DNA of 64,000 nucleotides, taken from assembly GCA_015179025.1 (NCBI GenBank), contig WHUX01000007.1:248001-312000 (forward strand), written 5' to 3'. A program made the translations under genes and the position numbers. Shown in pieces: positions 1 to 12,174 of the stretch. Numbering within the stretch: position 1 is the first letter of the stretch; each line of letters begins with the position of its first letter. The notes under the pieces are model-generated. The model saw only the letters and a program-made list of their open reading frames with translations, had not been told where the DNA came from and ran no database searches. This DNA is from Terfezia claveryi (taxonomy: Eukaryota > Ascomycota > Pezizomycetes > Pezizales > Pezizaceae).

Positions 1-1507
1 TGAATTTGAGCCTAGTATGGTATGGCACGATACGGACGATATTGTTGCAGACGAGCCAGCACAGGTGTTTTTGCGGAACATGATGACAAAGGGCAGGAGG
101 AGCCTTGAAGAAGTCAAACCTGACTTAGAGAAGAAGAGGAAGGAGGTGGAAGGGTTAAGAGCTAGGAAAGAGGCCGTCAAGGTTGATGATAGTCAAGGGC
201 AAGCAGATGCGGACATCACAAGGGTAGGTCTGCGTGTTCTGTTCTTATTCCCATGACTGATGGAAAATATAGGCATTATTCAATTCTATGGAGGAATTCA
301 TAGTATTTGATAATAAACGGACAACATTCCAAGTGGAAATCGACACTATATTGCTTGCTGTTGGGGGTACTTGTCCTCATCCTTGACATGTGTTTGCTGA
401 ATCTAATCCCAAAGTCATTAGACATCGAGAGGGGCGCATCTACACATAAATTCAAAGCTGCATCCTTCAAAATACCAACAAACTGCGACTACTGTCAAGA
501 GCGGATATGGGGTATGGGTAGCAAAGGGTTCACCTGCCGCGACTGTGGCTACTCATGCCACGCAAAATGCGAGATGAAAGTCCCCGCAACATGCCCAGGA
601 GTTCTTGATAAAGCTGCTAAAAAGGCCCTGAAAGAGGAGAAGCGAGCCAGCGTAGCCGTGAATAGTATTCCGCTGGAATTAGGGAATGGTGATGAGCATA
701 AGTCCACCAGTAGTGTGAGCAGGAGCAATACAATGACCAGTACTCTTAGCTCGTCGCATTCGAGTGGAACGTTGAAGTCTACAGTGGGCAGTAAATTAAC
801 AAAATCAAATTCGACGGCGGGAACAGGGCCGATTAGGAGGGTTTTTGCTCCGCCGCCAGAGAAGTACGTTGCTGCTCCACCACCGGAGCCAATACACGAG
901 ATGCCTGCTGAGGAAGCAGTGAAGGGCAAGATGTTGTACGCTTATAGTGCAGTGGGCGAGGGCGAGATAACGGTTGAGGCTGGAAAGGACCTTATGATTC
1001 TTGAACTTGATGGTATATATGTCTTACGCACGAATAGAAGAGTTTCACTAATTTTTGTCAGATGGTTCGGGATGGATTAAGGTCAAGGCAGGTTTCAGGG
1101 TTGGCCTTGTCCCTGCAAGGTTCGTCTCGTCGCCACCTGCCTACTGCCCTCCAGAGCCGAACTGACAATCTCTGTCTAGTTACGTCGAAACAAACCCCGC
1201 CCCCTCCATTCCCGAGCGGCCCATGAGTGCAAACTCATCCTCCGCCGCCTCTATTTCCCATTCAATCGCCAGCTCCACCATAGGCAAGAAAAAGGGGCCA
1301 GCGGTTGCACCTAGGCGGGGCGCAAAGAAAATGAAGTATGTGGAGGCAGTTTATGCGTATGAAGCACAGACCTCAGCGGAGTTTAGTATGCAGGAGGGAG
1401 ACAAGTTTGTGTTGGTGAAGGAGAACCAGGGTGATGGGTGGGCAGAGGTGGAGTTGAATGGGGTGACGAAGAGTGTGCCGGCTAATTATATCCAGATTTT
1501 GGATTAG
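1..1507 (+). CDS. BZZ1: Bzz1-type F-BAR/C1/SH3 actin-patch protein, 3' part
   Basis: C-terminal part of an endocytic adaptor that couples membrane to actin assembly at cortical patches. The 5' end lies outside the window. Exons: <1-223, 273-366, 422-1012, 1062-1119, 1180-1507; every junction keeps phase (for example g366 joins ac422-423 as Asp). Visible domains: end of the helical F-BAR/linker region, then a C1 zinc finger (about 452-600) starting HKFKAASFKIPTNCDYC with the H/C ligands of the fold, a Ser/Thr-rich linker, a first SH3 (930-1119, containing the Asp-Gly-Ser-Gly-Trp-Ile run) and a terminal SH3 (about 1336-1504, VEAVYAYEAQTSAEF to PANYIQI). The order F-BAR, C1, SH3, SH3 is diagnostic of fungal Bzz1. 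In yeast it binds Las17/WASP. No lesion is seen in the part present. Confidence 0.93.
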
Positions 1508-2121
1508 GTGGAGTAGGAGCGCACTGTTTGTGCTTTGGACTGGTGTATGTTGATTCTCTCATGTGTGGCAATTGATTGGGCTGAACTGGAGTTTTTTGTT
1601 TTCCCTGTTTGCTCCTGTAGATAATATTTGCTGTTCTGGATTTTCAGTACATTAATTACCTACAATTTCTTTTTCTTATTTCGTGTAGCTGATCCTACCT
1701 CTGCGAGTGTGCCAGTTTCCAATTGGATCTATCTATAATGCTTTCCCTGCCTGCAATATGTATTGCATCAGTATCCATATGTTTTCATTGACCAACCAGT
1801 ACCATAACCTTCACCAACGGATCCTATTTAGAAATGCCAATGATTTCCCTAAATCTAAGATAGAGATAAGCGGCGCTTACTTGCTGTCTCTAATTCTCTA
1901 ATTGCTACAAATCATCTTGCTGTTCAGGGTCCAGGGTCCTTGTATCGAGGTAAAGTAACTTCGCACGTGGCAATTTCCTTCAAATCTGGTTCCGTGTCAT
2001 TACGACATTCGATATAACATTTCCCACCTACATATTACATTCCGGCCACCCACGAGAAAGCTTTTGAGATAATTTATGGTACGGATCACGAAGATCGACG
2101 GATACATCGAATCGAAAAGCT
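1508..2121. other. Spacer between BZZ1 and USE1
   Basis: AT-rich 3' region of BZZ1 followed by the USE1 upstream region. I see no convincing reading frame or repeat. Confidence 0.6.
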
Positions 2122-3157
2122 ATGGCTAGAACAATTTCCTCGCCTCCACCGCTCCCGGTGGAGATGGTCACTGTAAATCTTGAGAGGCTGTTGTCGAGGC
2201 TGGATAAGAAGCTGCCGCCCATGGCGAGTACGGAGTATGCGCGCGGAGAAGGAGGGAAGCCGCAGATTGAGAGGGGGGAGGTACCGGGGGTGGTGGAGCG
2301 GAGGAAGATTGCTGCTGTATGTTCAATTGTGGTTTTTTTTGGGTGGGGGGAGAAAGAGGCTAATGGGGGACTAGAATTTGGAGTACGCAAGACAGCTTCT
2401 GTTACATCTCGAGACGGAGTATGCAACGGTGAAGAGTAGCGCGCAGAGGAAGCAGTTGCAGGAGGAGATGGGCCGGAGGAAGGCGGTGATTCGAAAGTTG
2501 AATGAGCGGCTGCATGGGGTGGAGCTGTTGGAGACGATGTGGGAGGATGAGGAGGAGGAGAGGGAAGCTAGGGTGAGGGAAAAGGAGGAAGTACTGGTGG
2601 AGGCGGGGAGTAAAGACCCAGGTTTGTTTTGGAGATATTCTGGGTGAATTGAAATGCGAGGTTTCTAACTCTGGATGTGGTATATAGAGCCCACCTCAAC
2701 CCTCCGCAACCGACTAGGAACCAACCTAGAGCCCACAGCTACCTCAACGTCCGCATCAACAAGCTACCCATCATCCTTCATCAAACCCACCACCTCCGCA
2801 ACCACAACCTCCACCATCCAACCCTCCAGCGGCCCAGTCGAACTCGAAAAACAACTCAGCCTCCACCAACGGCAACAAGACGAAATCACTGCAGACCTCC
2901 TCGCCATGTCCCGCGCGCTAAAAGACTCTAGTCTAAGATTCAGTCAGCAGCTAGAAGAGGAAAAGCCGTATTTAGAGCTGGCTGCGCAAGGGCTGGATAA
3001 GAATGTCTTGGGGATGCAGCAGATGGGGGGAAGGATGGATAAGTTGAGGAAGGATGGGAGTGTGGGGTGGTATAGGACAATTATCAATGTGGCGATTATT
3101 GTGGTTTTGGGGCTTGCGGGGTTGATTATCTTGATGTTGCCGAAGTTGAGGCGATAG
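2122..3157 (+). CDS. USE1: Use1-like ER SNARE
   Basis: Tail-anchored Qc-type SNARE for Golgi-to-ER retrograde fusion, working with Ufe1, Sec20 and Sec22. Exons 2122-2316, 2375-2621, 2688-3157 splice in phase and give about 303 residues, typical for fungal Use1. The start MARTISSPPP is the first ATG of the open frame. The N-terminal helices include LLLHLETEYATVK and an acidic Glu-rich stretch. The SNARE helix near the C-terminus contains DEITADLLAMSRALK and later LDKNVLGMQQMGGRMDKL, followed by a single hydrophobic anchor (IINVAIIVVLGLAGLIILML) and a short basic tail, LPKLRR. The family call rests on the DEITxDLLxMSRxLK motif and the tail anchor. The middle Ser/Thr-rich linker is variable. Confidence 0.9.
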
Positions 3158-3625
3158 TTTAGCACTGGGAGAGACTTTCTTCAGAAGTTGGAGAGGGTAT
3201 ATAGGTTGTGGGTTGTGGTAGAAAGGCATTGGGATTGGTGGGAAGGGAGAGGAAGAATATGGGTCGATTTGGGATGGGAATGGTACACTTTTATGATTCT
3301 TTGCTTTGGGGGGATTGGGCTTCATTCGTCGTATTTGTGATGGGTCTGTTTGGAGTTGGATGGAGTTTACAATATTTTTGCGACCTGTGTTTGGTGGGCT
3401 TGATGTTTATTACAGTATAACCGCGTCAAAAAAATATCACCATAATTAGATTTCTAAACGTTACAATTCTCTCTGCTGTAAACCACCGATCACGTGGGTT
3501 CCCAATCCCATAAGCGGCTCCAAAAAAGATCCACCTCCCCACCGTCCAAGTTCCAAGTTTCAAAATTCACAAACAGAAAACCATCAACATCAACATCCAA
3601 TTCCACTTTTACCTACCGACGCATC
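3158..3625. other. USE1-RRP46 spacer
   Basis: 3' region of USE1 and presumed promoter of RRP46. An open frame (3494) runs in phase into the RRP46 ATG, so a longer N-terminus cannot be excluded. Its codons do not resemble the family and the ATG at 3626 fits the conserved start. Confidence 0.5.
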
Positions 3626-4663
3626 ATGGCACCCACCGCCACCCTCAGCTGCCTCCACCGCGCCGACGGCTCCGCCTCCTTCACCCACAACTCGACCCAA
3701 ATCCTCGCCTCCGTCAACGGCCCCATGGAGATCCGCGCACGGGACGAACACTACAGCAAAGCCGTACTCGAGATTATCGTTCGACCTTCTATCGGAGTCG
3801 CAAGTGCGAATATTTCCTACCCTTAGAAATCTGAGGGGAGGGGAAGCTAACTGACGAAAAGTTTAACAAATAGCATATCGTGAGAAATACCTCGAGTCCC
3901 GGCTCCGTGGGGCGCTGGAGCCTGTTGTGCTCGAAAGTCTGGCACCCAGGACATTGATCCAAGTGGTGGTACAGATTGTGCAGGTGGGGGAGTTGGGTTT
4001 GAAGAAGGTGGGGGCGACAAATGCTAATGAAGTAAACCTCCCCCCTGTCCCATCGCTCACTCTATGGACTCTTCTCCGCATTTGCTGACAGTTAGCGATA
4101 TAGTATACCCCCCTCCTCCTCCTCCCCTCCCTCATAACAACCTCCCTCCTCGCCCTCCTCGACGCCAGCGTACCACTTACCTCCACCCTCGACACCTTCC
4201 TCGTAACAATCAACCCCTCCAACACAGACGACCTTGACTCCAAAATCCACATCAACCCCTACACCTCCCTTTCCCTCCTCTACACCTCAACATCAGCTCA
4301 CGTCCTCGTCTACAGCACCAGCATATCCTCCCCCCAGACTGGCGCTCCCGCGAAGGGCCCTATTATCTAACTGACGGGTCTGGGCCCGAAACCATAAACG
4401 ATAGTCCACAACAAGGAGACCTAGTGCTCGTTGAGAGTGAAGGGAGATTTTCTTGGGAGGAGTGGGAGAGGGTGGAGTGGTTGGTTAGAAGGGAATGCAT
4501 GGGATTATCTGGGAAGGAGGTTGATGTGAATATGGATGTAGATGAAGAAATTGTAGTGAGGGAGGAAGATGGAGGGAGGAAATGGGGGAAGGGGATGATG
4601 GCTAGGTTGGTGAAGGAGGTGATGGGAAAGAAGGTGGGGAGGGAGTTGAGGTGGAGAAAGTAG
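3626..4663 (+). CDS. RRP46: Exosome RNase PH-like subunit Rrp46, frame broken at a C run
   Basis: Ring subunit of the nuclear/cytoplasmic RNA exosome. Exons 3626-3803, 3874-4031 and 4104 onward join in phase. Visible RNase PH-fold signature: LHRADGSASF, ILASVNGPMEIRARDE, YREKYLESRLRG, SLLALLDASVPL. In the last exon the frame as given ends at a TAA at 4368-4370. The conserved tail continues in another frame to the TAG at 4661-4663 (DLVLVESEGRFSWEEWERVE), which is the usual Rrp46 C-terminal segment. Adding one C to the six-C run at 4330-4335 joins the two frames without a stop (SSPPDWRSREGPYYL). I infer a one-base deletion, most likely a sequencing or assembly error, less likely a true truncation. 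No GT-AG pair of usable size can bridge the two frames. Confidence 0.85.
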
Positions 4664-5196
4664 CGGATGTTGATAAAATTGCTGCTGTGTTTTTTCTTAG
4701 GGAAAAAAAAGGTACTTTGTGTGCGGTTCATACACAAGATATTGATAAAAAATTATCAAATTATGCGATGGAATAGGGTGAAATGTGTTGTCTGTCAGCT
4801 CCGAGACAGATCCAGTGGTTGATAGCAGCGCGTGTTTACGGTGTAAGTTCTGTATGGGCTATATCAATAGACCAATTACCCTCAATTGAACCGTGCGAAA
4901 AGATATCAAGAGAATTAACTACTACTGAGAGTTGATGGAGCCATAGCCATTCAACATTCATTGGTCATATGTTCCTCCCAGAAACCAGGTAATTAAACCT
5001 TTTGACCTGCTTTAAGAGAAAGACTACACAAACCCTAGTATTTAATGAAAGTAACCCAGCCCAACTAAGTTCATCATCCATGAATAATAAGAAATCCCAT
5101 CCCCCAAGCCAGGATTAAGAAAAGACAAATATTATACAACTGATATAACCCCTTTGGTGATGCAAATTGAACAGGGAAAGAATAATAAGAATGGAA
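4664..5196. other. RRP46-NFS1 convergent spacer
   Basis: AT-rich spacer between two convergent 3' ends. No gene or repeat seen. Confidence 0.6.
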
Positions 5197-7017
5197 CTAA
5201 TGCTGTGACCACTGAATAGTACTTAGATCCACACCCTCTTGTACCAATTCCCACAGTGGCGAAAGGTCTCTCAAATGCTGTACGCGGTCCCTCACGGCCT
5301 TGAGAACATAGTCAACCTCCGCCTCAGTTGTGAACCGCCCGATACCGAATCGAATACTGGAGTGCGCGGATTCGTCACTGCTACCCAGGGCTCGGAGAAC
5401 GTAGCTGGGCTCCAAACTTGCACTTGTACAGGCACTGCCAGAGCTCAGTGCAATGTCTTTGAGAGCCATAAGCAAGCTTTCGCCCTCAACGTAGGCAAAA
5501 GAAATATTGACACATCCGGGGTAGTGCCTGTCTGGGTCACCGTTGAGGCTGGTGTGCTCCATTGCTAGCAAACCATCGCGGAGGCGGTTGGAGAGCTTTG
5601 TAATGCGTGCATGATCGTACTAAAATTCAATTACATTAGCCCATGCGCATTCATCAGCCTGTAATAAATTGAACATTGGTAGAAGTTGTTTCTTCTTTCA
5701 GTACCCCTGCTTTGGCCGCACCGGACCTCCGATCATTTGACCGAGACCCTCAGACTCTTCCTATCATATTTTTTTTGCAAAAACTCATCAATGAAGAAAT
5801 AGCAATGTGACAAATTAAATTCAATGGGGGATTACCGGTAACTCATCCAAGGCGATCCTACAGGCCTCCCCAAACCCAACAACCAGGTGGGGCGCCAAAG
5901 TACCACTTCGAAGACCTCGCTCCTGGCCACCACCATTGATGAGGGGCTCAAGCCTGACCTTTGGTCGCCTACGAACATAGCAAGCTCCAATTCCCTTCGG
6001 CCCATAAATTTTGTGACCAGAGATGCTCATCAGATCAATATTCCACGTGTTGACATCTACCGGGATCTTTCCAACGGCCTGAGCGGCATCAGTATGGAAA
6101 AACACCTTGTTTTTTCTACAAATCCTCCCAATATCTTCCATTGGCTGTATCACCCCAATTTCATTATTGACGGTCATTATAGACACAATTGAAGTATCCG
6201 GTCGAATTGCCTTCTCAAGTTCCTCTAAGCTGATAAGTCCATTGCTGCCCACTGGTAGGTAAGTAACATCGAATCCATCATCTTGCAGATGACGGCAAGA
6301 ATCCAAGACACACTTGTGCTCCGTTTGGGTGGTGATGATGTGCTTCTTGTTATTCTTATAGAAACGTGCAACACCCTTGATAGACATGTTGTTAGACTCT
6401 GTGGCACCAGAGGTAAATATAATCTCCTTTGGGTCAGCGCCAACGAGCTTTGCAATGTGTCCACGGGCTACATCAGTAGCCTTCTCTGTCTCCCAACCAT
6501 ATGCGTGTGTGCGCGAATGAGGATTACCGTACAGGCCAGTCAAGAATGGGAGCATTGCATCAACTACTCGAGGGTCTGTTGGTGTAGTCGCCTGCATATC
6601 AAGATAAATAGGCCGAGTTCCCTGGTCCATAACAGTAGCATGCTTTAAAAGTCCTGTTGACACAATGTTAGTCACTATCCTTCCCGTTTCTCCGATGGTC
6701 CAGGAAGACGTACCTGCTGTAGGGCTCATCATGGCATCGGCATCAATTCCAGGCACATGAAGGTCACCCGGCTGGCTCCCTGTTTCTGATACAAAGTGCT
6801 CCTTCTCGAGCCTTATCTCAGTGTCCAGGTTGACTTGGGCAGCATTGTCCTTCTTCGATGGAGAAACATAGTTCCTACATGCGTGCAATCTCTGAGGAAT
6901 AACTTGGGCTGCAAAACATCGATATAGTGGTCTCTGTAAAGTCTGAAGAGTAGATGGTCGAGCAGTGTGAGAGCATAGCCTTGCTGCAGCAGAGCGAGCC
7001 GCTGGAAAGGCTGACAT
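5197..7017 (-). CDS. NFS1: Mitochondrial cysteine desulfurase Nfs1
   Basis: PLP enzyme that takes sulfur from cysteine for Fe-S cluster assembly on Isu, and for tRNA thiolation. Two exons: 7017-5836 (394 codons) and 5619-5197, joined in phase (ALDELP to [13 protein letters not shown]) across a 216-base intron; total about 534 residues. The N-terminus is Arg/Ser/Ala-rich without acids, a mitochondrial presequence. The aminotransferase class V core starts at [20 protein letters not shown]. The PLP lysine is in [20 protein letters not shown], the substrate-handling motif is [12 protein letters not shown], and the mobile catalytic cysteine is in [21 protein letters not shown]. The C-terminal Isu-binding segment is present. 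All key residues are intact; an essential, probably constitutively expressed gene. Confidence 0.96.
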
Positions 7018-7664
7018 GATAGCTTCTGACTTCTTATATGTGATTATTGTCCGAGCAGGGGTAACCAGATGAATGCAGGGGAATGATAATGGTGTGGCGG
7101 GGAGCGTTTAGATATCTGATTGATTGATTCCGATGATAACAGAAGAATCGTATGGTGTGACTAGTGGTGTGATGTGGAACAGTTGGGAGGTTTTTTCCAT
7201 TGCGGGGCGCAAAAGAAAAACACGCCAGCGCCAAGCCCGACCGCGCGGGTTAATGGAATGAGATGCCCTGGCCGGATATGACGATGACAATGACATGGTA
7301 GGGCTTGGTAACTTCACCGTACTCGGGAGAAGACGGTGCCGGCATACCTACTTGAATGAATCATGACAAGAGTCCGCGGGCGATACTCAAAAAAGCACAG
7401 TTTAGTCAAAACTAAGAAGCTCAGCCACTCAACCGTTGTCGTCATAAGCAAAGAAGCCCTGGATTAGTGCAGTAGCTGTTACAGCAGAAAGTCAGCCTGC
7501 TTTCGTGATCTCTACCGGACATCAGTTCATAATCTGTTCTCTCTGTCTTGATTTCAACCTTCTTCCACCTGTGAAGTATTACTGTTCGTACGCATCAACA
7601 ATTCACTTTGAAACGGCACAAATCCTTCTCCTAGCTAGTGGGGATTCGGAAACATCAGAGCATC
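7018..7664. promoter_or_regulatory. Divergent NFS1/RVS167 upstream region
   Basis: 647 bases between two divergent starts, so it must hold both promoters. No clear TATA box or operator palindrome is seen. Short open frames here have no recognisable content. Confidence 0.45.
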
Positions 7665-9288
7665 ATGAGCTGGAAGGGTTTTACAAAGGGCGTCCAACGG
7701 GTATTTTTCAGATTTATCTCGCAGGAGAACCATAAAGTGCTAACTTCAAGCCTCATAGACGCCACAACAAATTAAAGCAAAGTTCAATCTGGTGAGTAAC
7801 TGCCTCCCACTCCGAAACGAAACTCCGAAAAGAATTCGCCTGCTAACCCGGTTGGCTGTGCTCAGGGAGAAAACACCAAAGATACGATATATATCGATGC
7901 CGAACGGAGGTTTAGTGAGCTGGAGAAGGAAACAAAGAAGTTGCATGATGAGTCTCAGAAGTAGGCCATTTACTTCGCAGGAATGTGCGGTTGCTTGGCT
8001 AACGGTCTTATGTTGTAGATACTTTGATGCTATCAATAGTGAGAGCATCAGTTAATTTTAACATCTAGGAGTCCTTTCTAACAGTTTCGTCAGACATGCT
8101 TAGCTCCCAAATCGGATTTTCTCAGGCAATTGCTGAAATATACAAACCAATATCCGGAGTTATGTCAGACCCAGAGACCATGAAGATTGAAGGAAATCCG
8201 GAGGGTATCAAAGCATGCGAGCAGTATCAGCAAATCGTTGAGGAGTTGAAGGCCAGCCTAGCACCGGAGCTCGAAATGATAGAAACCAGGATCATTCGGC
8301 CGGCGGACGAATTGATGGAGGTGATAAGATTGATCCGCAAGACCACAACAAAGCGTGATCACAAGCAACTTGACTATGACCGACATCGCGCAAACCACAA
8401 GAAGCTGCAGGAGAAAAAAGAGAAGACCTTGAAGGATGAGAAGGCTCTTTATGCAGCAGAGAACAACGTAGAACTCGCCACACAGGAGTTTAATACCTAC
8501 AATGAGCTCCTTAAGACAGAGCTCCCAAGGCTCTTTGAGCTAGAAGGAGAGTTCATCAGACCCCTATTCCAGAGTTTTTACTATATGCAGCTCAACGTAT
8601 TCTACACCCTTCACGAACGCATGCAAAGCCTAAATATCCCATATTTTGACCTCTCCAACGACATAGAAGCGGCCTTTCGGAAGAAGCGAGGAGACGTACA
8701 AGAGAAAGCTGAGGGGCTTACAATCTTACACTTCAAGACCATTGGCCAAAAAGCCAGTCGTATTGGCACCAAGTTTAACAAGTACGGCAAAAAGGAAGGA
8801 GAGGTCACCAAGCTCGGTCCTGAGCCTGAAGCTAAACCTGGGATGAGAAGAAAGACGATAGACAGCACCGATACCCCACCTCCAACATACCAAGCTGTCA
8901 TGACTTCGTCAGATAACAAGTTGCTTACTCCTGGGCAGCTCAATATTGGACGAAGTAACTCGACAGGGTCTACGCTTTCAACGGTTGGAAAGCCAAAACC
9001 ACCCCTACCCAGGCCAAAGCCGAAGACTTTGGCTGTTCAGGCAGAGAAGGCTACCGCGATGTATGACTTTGAAGCGCAGGTGGAAGGCGACCTGGGGTTC
9101 AAGGCAGGTGATGTCATTGAGATTGTGCAGAGGACTAGTAATGAAAATGAGGTATGTCTCGAATGTTGCATCGGCTTCGCGGTTTGATGGAGGGGTCAAG
9201 CTAACATTGGCGCATCTAGTGGTGGACTGGGAAGCTGCGCGGGGTAACTGGTCAGTTCCCAGGGAACTATGTCAAATTGGGTTCATAA
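7665..9288 (+). CDS. RVS167: Amphiphysin-like BAR-SH3 protein Rvs167/Hob1
   Basis: Membrane-bending protein of endocytic vesicle scission. Six exons: 7665-7700, 7759-7791, 7866-7960, 8019-8038, 8094-9151, 9220-9288, all in phase, about 436 residues. The tiny first exons encode the conserved start MSWKGFTKGVQR, then TPQQIKAKFNL, then GENTKDTIYIDAERRFSELE. The BAR domain continues through AEIYKPISGVMSDP and LEGEFIRPLFQSFYYMQ to about residue 260. A Pro/Ser-rich linker follows (PKPPLPRPKPK), then a C-terminal SH3 (KATAMYDFEAQVEGDLGFKAGD to WWTGKLRGVTGQFPGNYVKL), itself split by the last intron. The 11-codon second exon and 20-base fourth exon are easy for gene finders to miss. The partner in yeast is Rvs161. 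Confidence 0.95.
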
Positions 9289-10846
9289 GTGGGGCCATGC
9301 AGATAGGTGTAAGGATCAAGGCGGTGTAAATATGGCTACCTCTTCCAACCCAGGGTGTGACTGATATTTATGGAGTTAAGAATGCCTCACGGCTACCTGA
9401 GAGGGGGTTAGTGTGGGAGGGCGGCCTTCAGCTACATGGGCAGGCGTGAATGGTGATTGGTGATTGATGGTTGGTTGTTGCCTTTGTTTCTTTAGCGCGA
9501 GTGGCATCCATCTCTCTGGTTATTTTTATGATTTAGATTTTTTTCAACCTGGGTGAATCCAATTACTATTTACCAATGAAGCTCTGGTATCTTATGTGCA
9601 TACAGCTGGTGTGTTGGATTATTATCTAATATTTACTGAATGGCTGGATGCAATAAAGAGCTTCTCCAATAGGAGATTAAATATCACAAAATGATTCGCC
9701 TTGTTGCCCTCGTGGTTATTCAGGTACCGAATTGCGGGGAAGGTACAATAAATATAACCTATCAAGCATGAAAACGTGCAAGACGTCAACGTTAACGCCC
9801 CTTTCCCTGAGCCCAGAAGCCTCTGTGTAACCAACGAATTATGTCACAAGAAGATAAAGTTATAAAAATGTATATTGTATATGAATGATCTGCAAAAGGT
9901 ACAGTAGTCTATGTACTGTAGTTAGTTACCCGCTGTCGTACGGATACAGAGAAGGGGATTTATTTAGCCCCTGAGTAAACCGGGAGTCGAGGAACAACTT
10001 GTACTCCACTTGGGAGTTCGAAGCGCCTGTGCTATGTTTCTAGCTCAGCCACCGGTAGCTTCCGAGGTTATATCCAGAGTCAGTGTCTGTGTAACTATTG
10101 AATTCGAATACACTGTGAAGCAGAAGCGAAGCTCGGTATGGTACACGGATTACCATTATTACCCTCAGCAGCAAACCAAACATGAACGAACTTTATCCTA
10201 TCCCCAGTATTTGTCTTGGCAGCGCAACAGCGAGAGTTCTAAGTTCTTGGGGTTAGGTATGTCAAATGTTAGCGCACATCAAGATCTCCGGAGATATCCA
10301 GCCGAGCAAGAATCTCGAAGCGCTCGCGAATGTTCCTCCTTTCCATTGCAGACCCCCTTGCCCACCTTCGCTTCGAACAGAGTAATGTCTCCAGGCCACG
10401 AGCGACTATTAGATCTTCAGCGTGAGGCCCAACCTCGAGAGCTGACAATTCTAAATATACCTCCTCCTCCTCCTCCTCCTCCGCCGCCACCCACCCCCGT
10501 ATGAACCCCACTCTTCCTGTGCCATCAGATTTTCTCGCCTGTTCCCGCTCTCGGGTGCGGTGCACTAACGTTCTGTACCACCATGGAATATTTTTAGGTT
10601 GCAAGTCCTTGCGGGTGGCGGAGGATCGGCGGCATGGGAATCCTGGGAAGGTTGTTGTAGTGATGTGTCGCGTATGCGAGTATCGCGGTTCGGGTGACGC
10701 GCGCGTTTGGAGCTGACGCACAAAAGAAAAAACATGTGAAGTGTGCATAGATTGCTAAACTATCAGTAGAAGCTCAGATACATATAAGGCATTTTCATAT
10801 CCTGAAATAAAAGCAGCTTTGACACTCAACATAAACCAAGTCCTCC
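9289..10846. other. 1.6-kb spacer with CTC microsatellite
   Basis: No gene is supported. Two overlapping antiparallel open frames (10010-10504 plus, 10269-10748 minus) exist mainly because of a CTC/GAG microsatellite and show no domain, signal peptide or splice evidence. The 3' region of RVS167 is AT-rich. Confidence 0.5.
10460..10488. repeat. (CTC)n microsatellite
   Basis: Nine near-perfect CTC/CCT units running into CCGCCG. It creates Pro/Leu or Glu runs in overlapping frames. Confidence 0.9.
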
Positions 10847-12174
10847 TCATGGCTCGATATCATCCTCGTAATTATCCTCCCCCTCCAAATAATTGCCATC
10901 ACTATCCCAACCATCATCATTTATGTTAAACTCATTTTCATACCCATCCCAACCATCATTTAAGCTATACTCATTTTCATCCTCATCCTCATCTTCACCA
11001 AATTCCCGATACAAATCCTCTGGGTCCCACACACTATAATTCCTCTCTCGAAATTCCCTCAGCAATCTCTGCACCTCATCAGCGGACGTATGCTCTGGTA
11101 CCCCTGCGTGCTCCAATGACGCGACTGAGACACTATCCATATCTGTGATCAACCTTTCATCCTCCTCTGCCTGCAATGGCTTAGCAGTCTTCCTCTTTCG
11201 CTGCCGAGGCGCCTGTGCATCAGCGGCTCCAGTAGGTAATACACTCGCAGGTTCTTTCATGACGGGCCTCCATGTGACCATAGCCACATAGTAATCCAAT
11301 TGATTCGGCTTCGTCTCATCTCTCAACCATCTTTGCCCTTCCCAAGTCGATGCCCCGCTCCACCTCATAATACTAGGTACGCACCCCTCCGCAGACATAA
11401 TAACACCATCCTTCCTCTCAAACTCCCACTTCTTGATTGCCTGCTCGGCAACTTGATCTACACTCGCCTTTTTCCTCTCCAAACTCTCAAACGCAATCCT
11501 CAGCTCCTTCATACTCTCAGGAAACACGCAAACATTAACCCACTTCTCCCCACAACGCAACGGCATATCCATCTCCCACTCCCACCAATCTGTATGGCGA
11601 ATTGTAATAGTCACCACCTTTGGGTGGAAATACTTCATATCCATAATCTCCGTTAACTTTTTCCCTCCTTCCAACTCACAAAGCTGGGCAAACACCCTAA
11701 AATGCCCAATGGTCGGCTCAACATGACCCACATGTAAAGCATTCAGCACTCTTTGCATTTTCCTCACACTTGTCACGCTAGGTGGCGACCTAACCGCCCA
11801 TGCAAGATAAAACGAATGTTCTGCACTCGCCCAAGGTAGATACCATGCCTCGGTGTATATCCTCTTACATGTCCGAAGTAACTCTGTATCTGTCCGTCTA
11901 GGGGCAAGGCAATCCGGCCGCTTGTAGGAGGTGGCATCTTCATACAATTTTAGCTTGTCTTCGTAGTCTTTTAGTGCGTATTCGAAAATGAGGGAGCGAA
12001 TCTCGGGGGGATGCGGGAGAAGAGGGGACAGTCCGACTGGGGGTTTATCGACTCGAGGGAAAAAGTAATGGGTTTAGTATCTTCTTCTACTTCTCCCCCT
12101 TCGAGTTTGTAGTTCCAATATGCAGTTGACCAACCACTAGGCCTTCGGTAGCTGAAACCTGGATAAGTGGCCAT
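10847..12174 (-). CDS. Fungal F-box-like hypothetical protein with acidic tail, frame broken
   Basis: Unknown function. The pattern PLFSRIPPEIRSLIFEYAL followed by LLRTCKRIYTEAWYLPW is common in large fungal families of F-box-like or DUF7730-like proteins; that family name is my inference. The N-terminal part (12174 to about 12005) and the main part (to 10847) lie in different frames. Adding one C to the six-C coding run (forward GGGGGG at 12005-12010) restores PPEIRSLIFEYALKDYED. Without it the first frame stops at 11971. The middle has mixed alpha/beta composition with several Trp. Residues after about 300 are a Glu/Asp/Asn-rich imperfect repeat (DGWDGYENE, DDGWDSDGN). It was probably one continuous gene of about 440 residues; the break looks like a homopolymer error. 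Confidence 0.7.

Noticed and set aside
10269..10748. 159-codon minus-strand open frame with a Glu run
   Set aside because: Held open by the CTC microsatellite and overlapped by an equal-length frame on the other strand.
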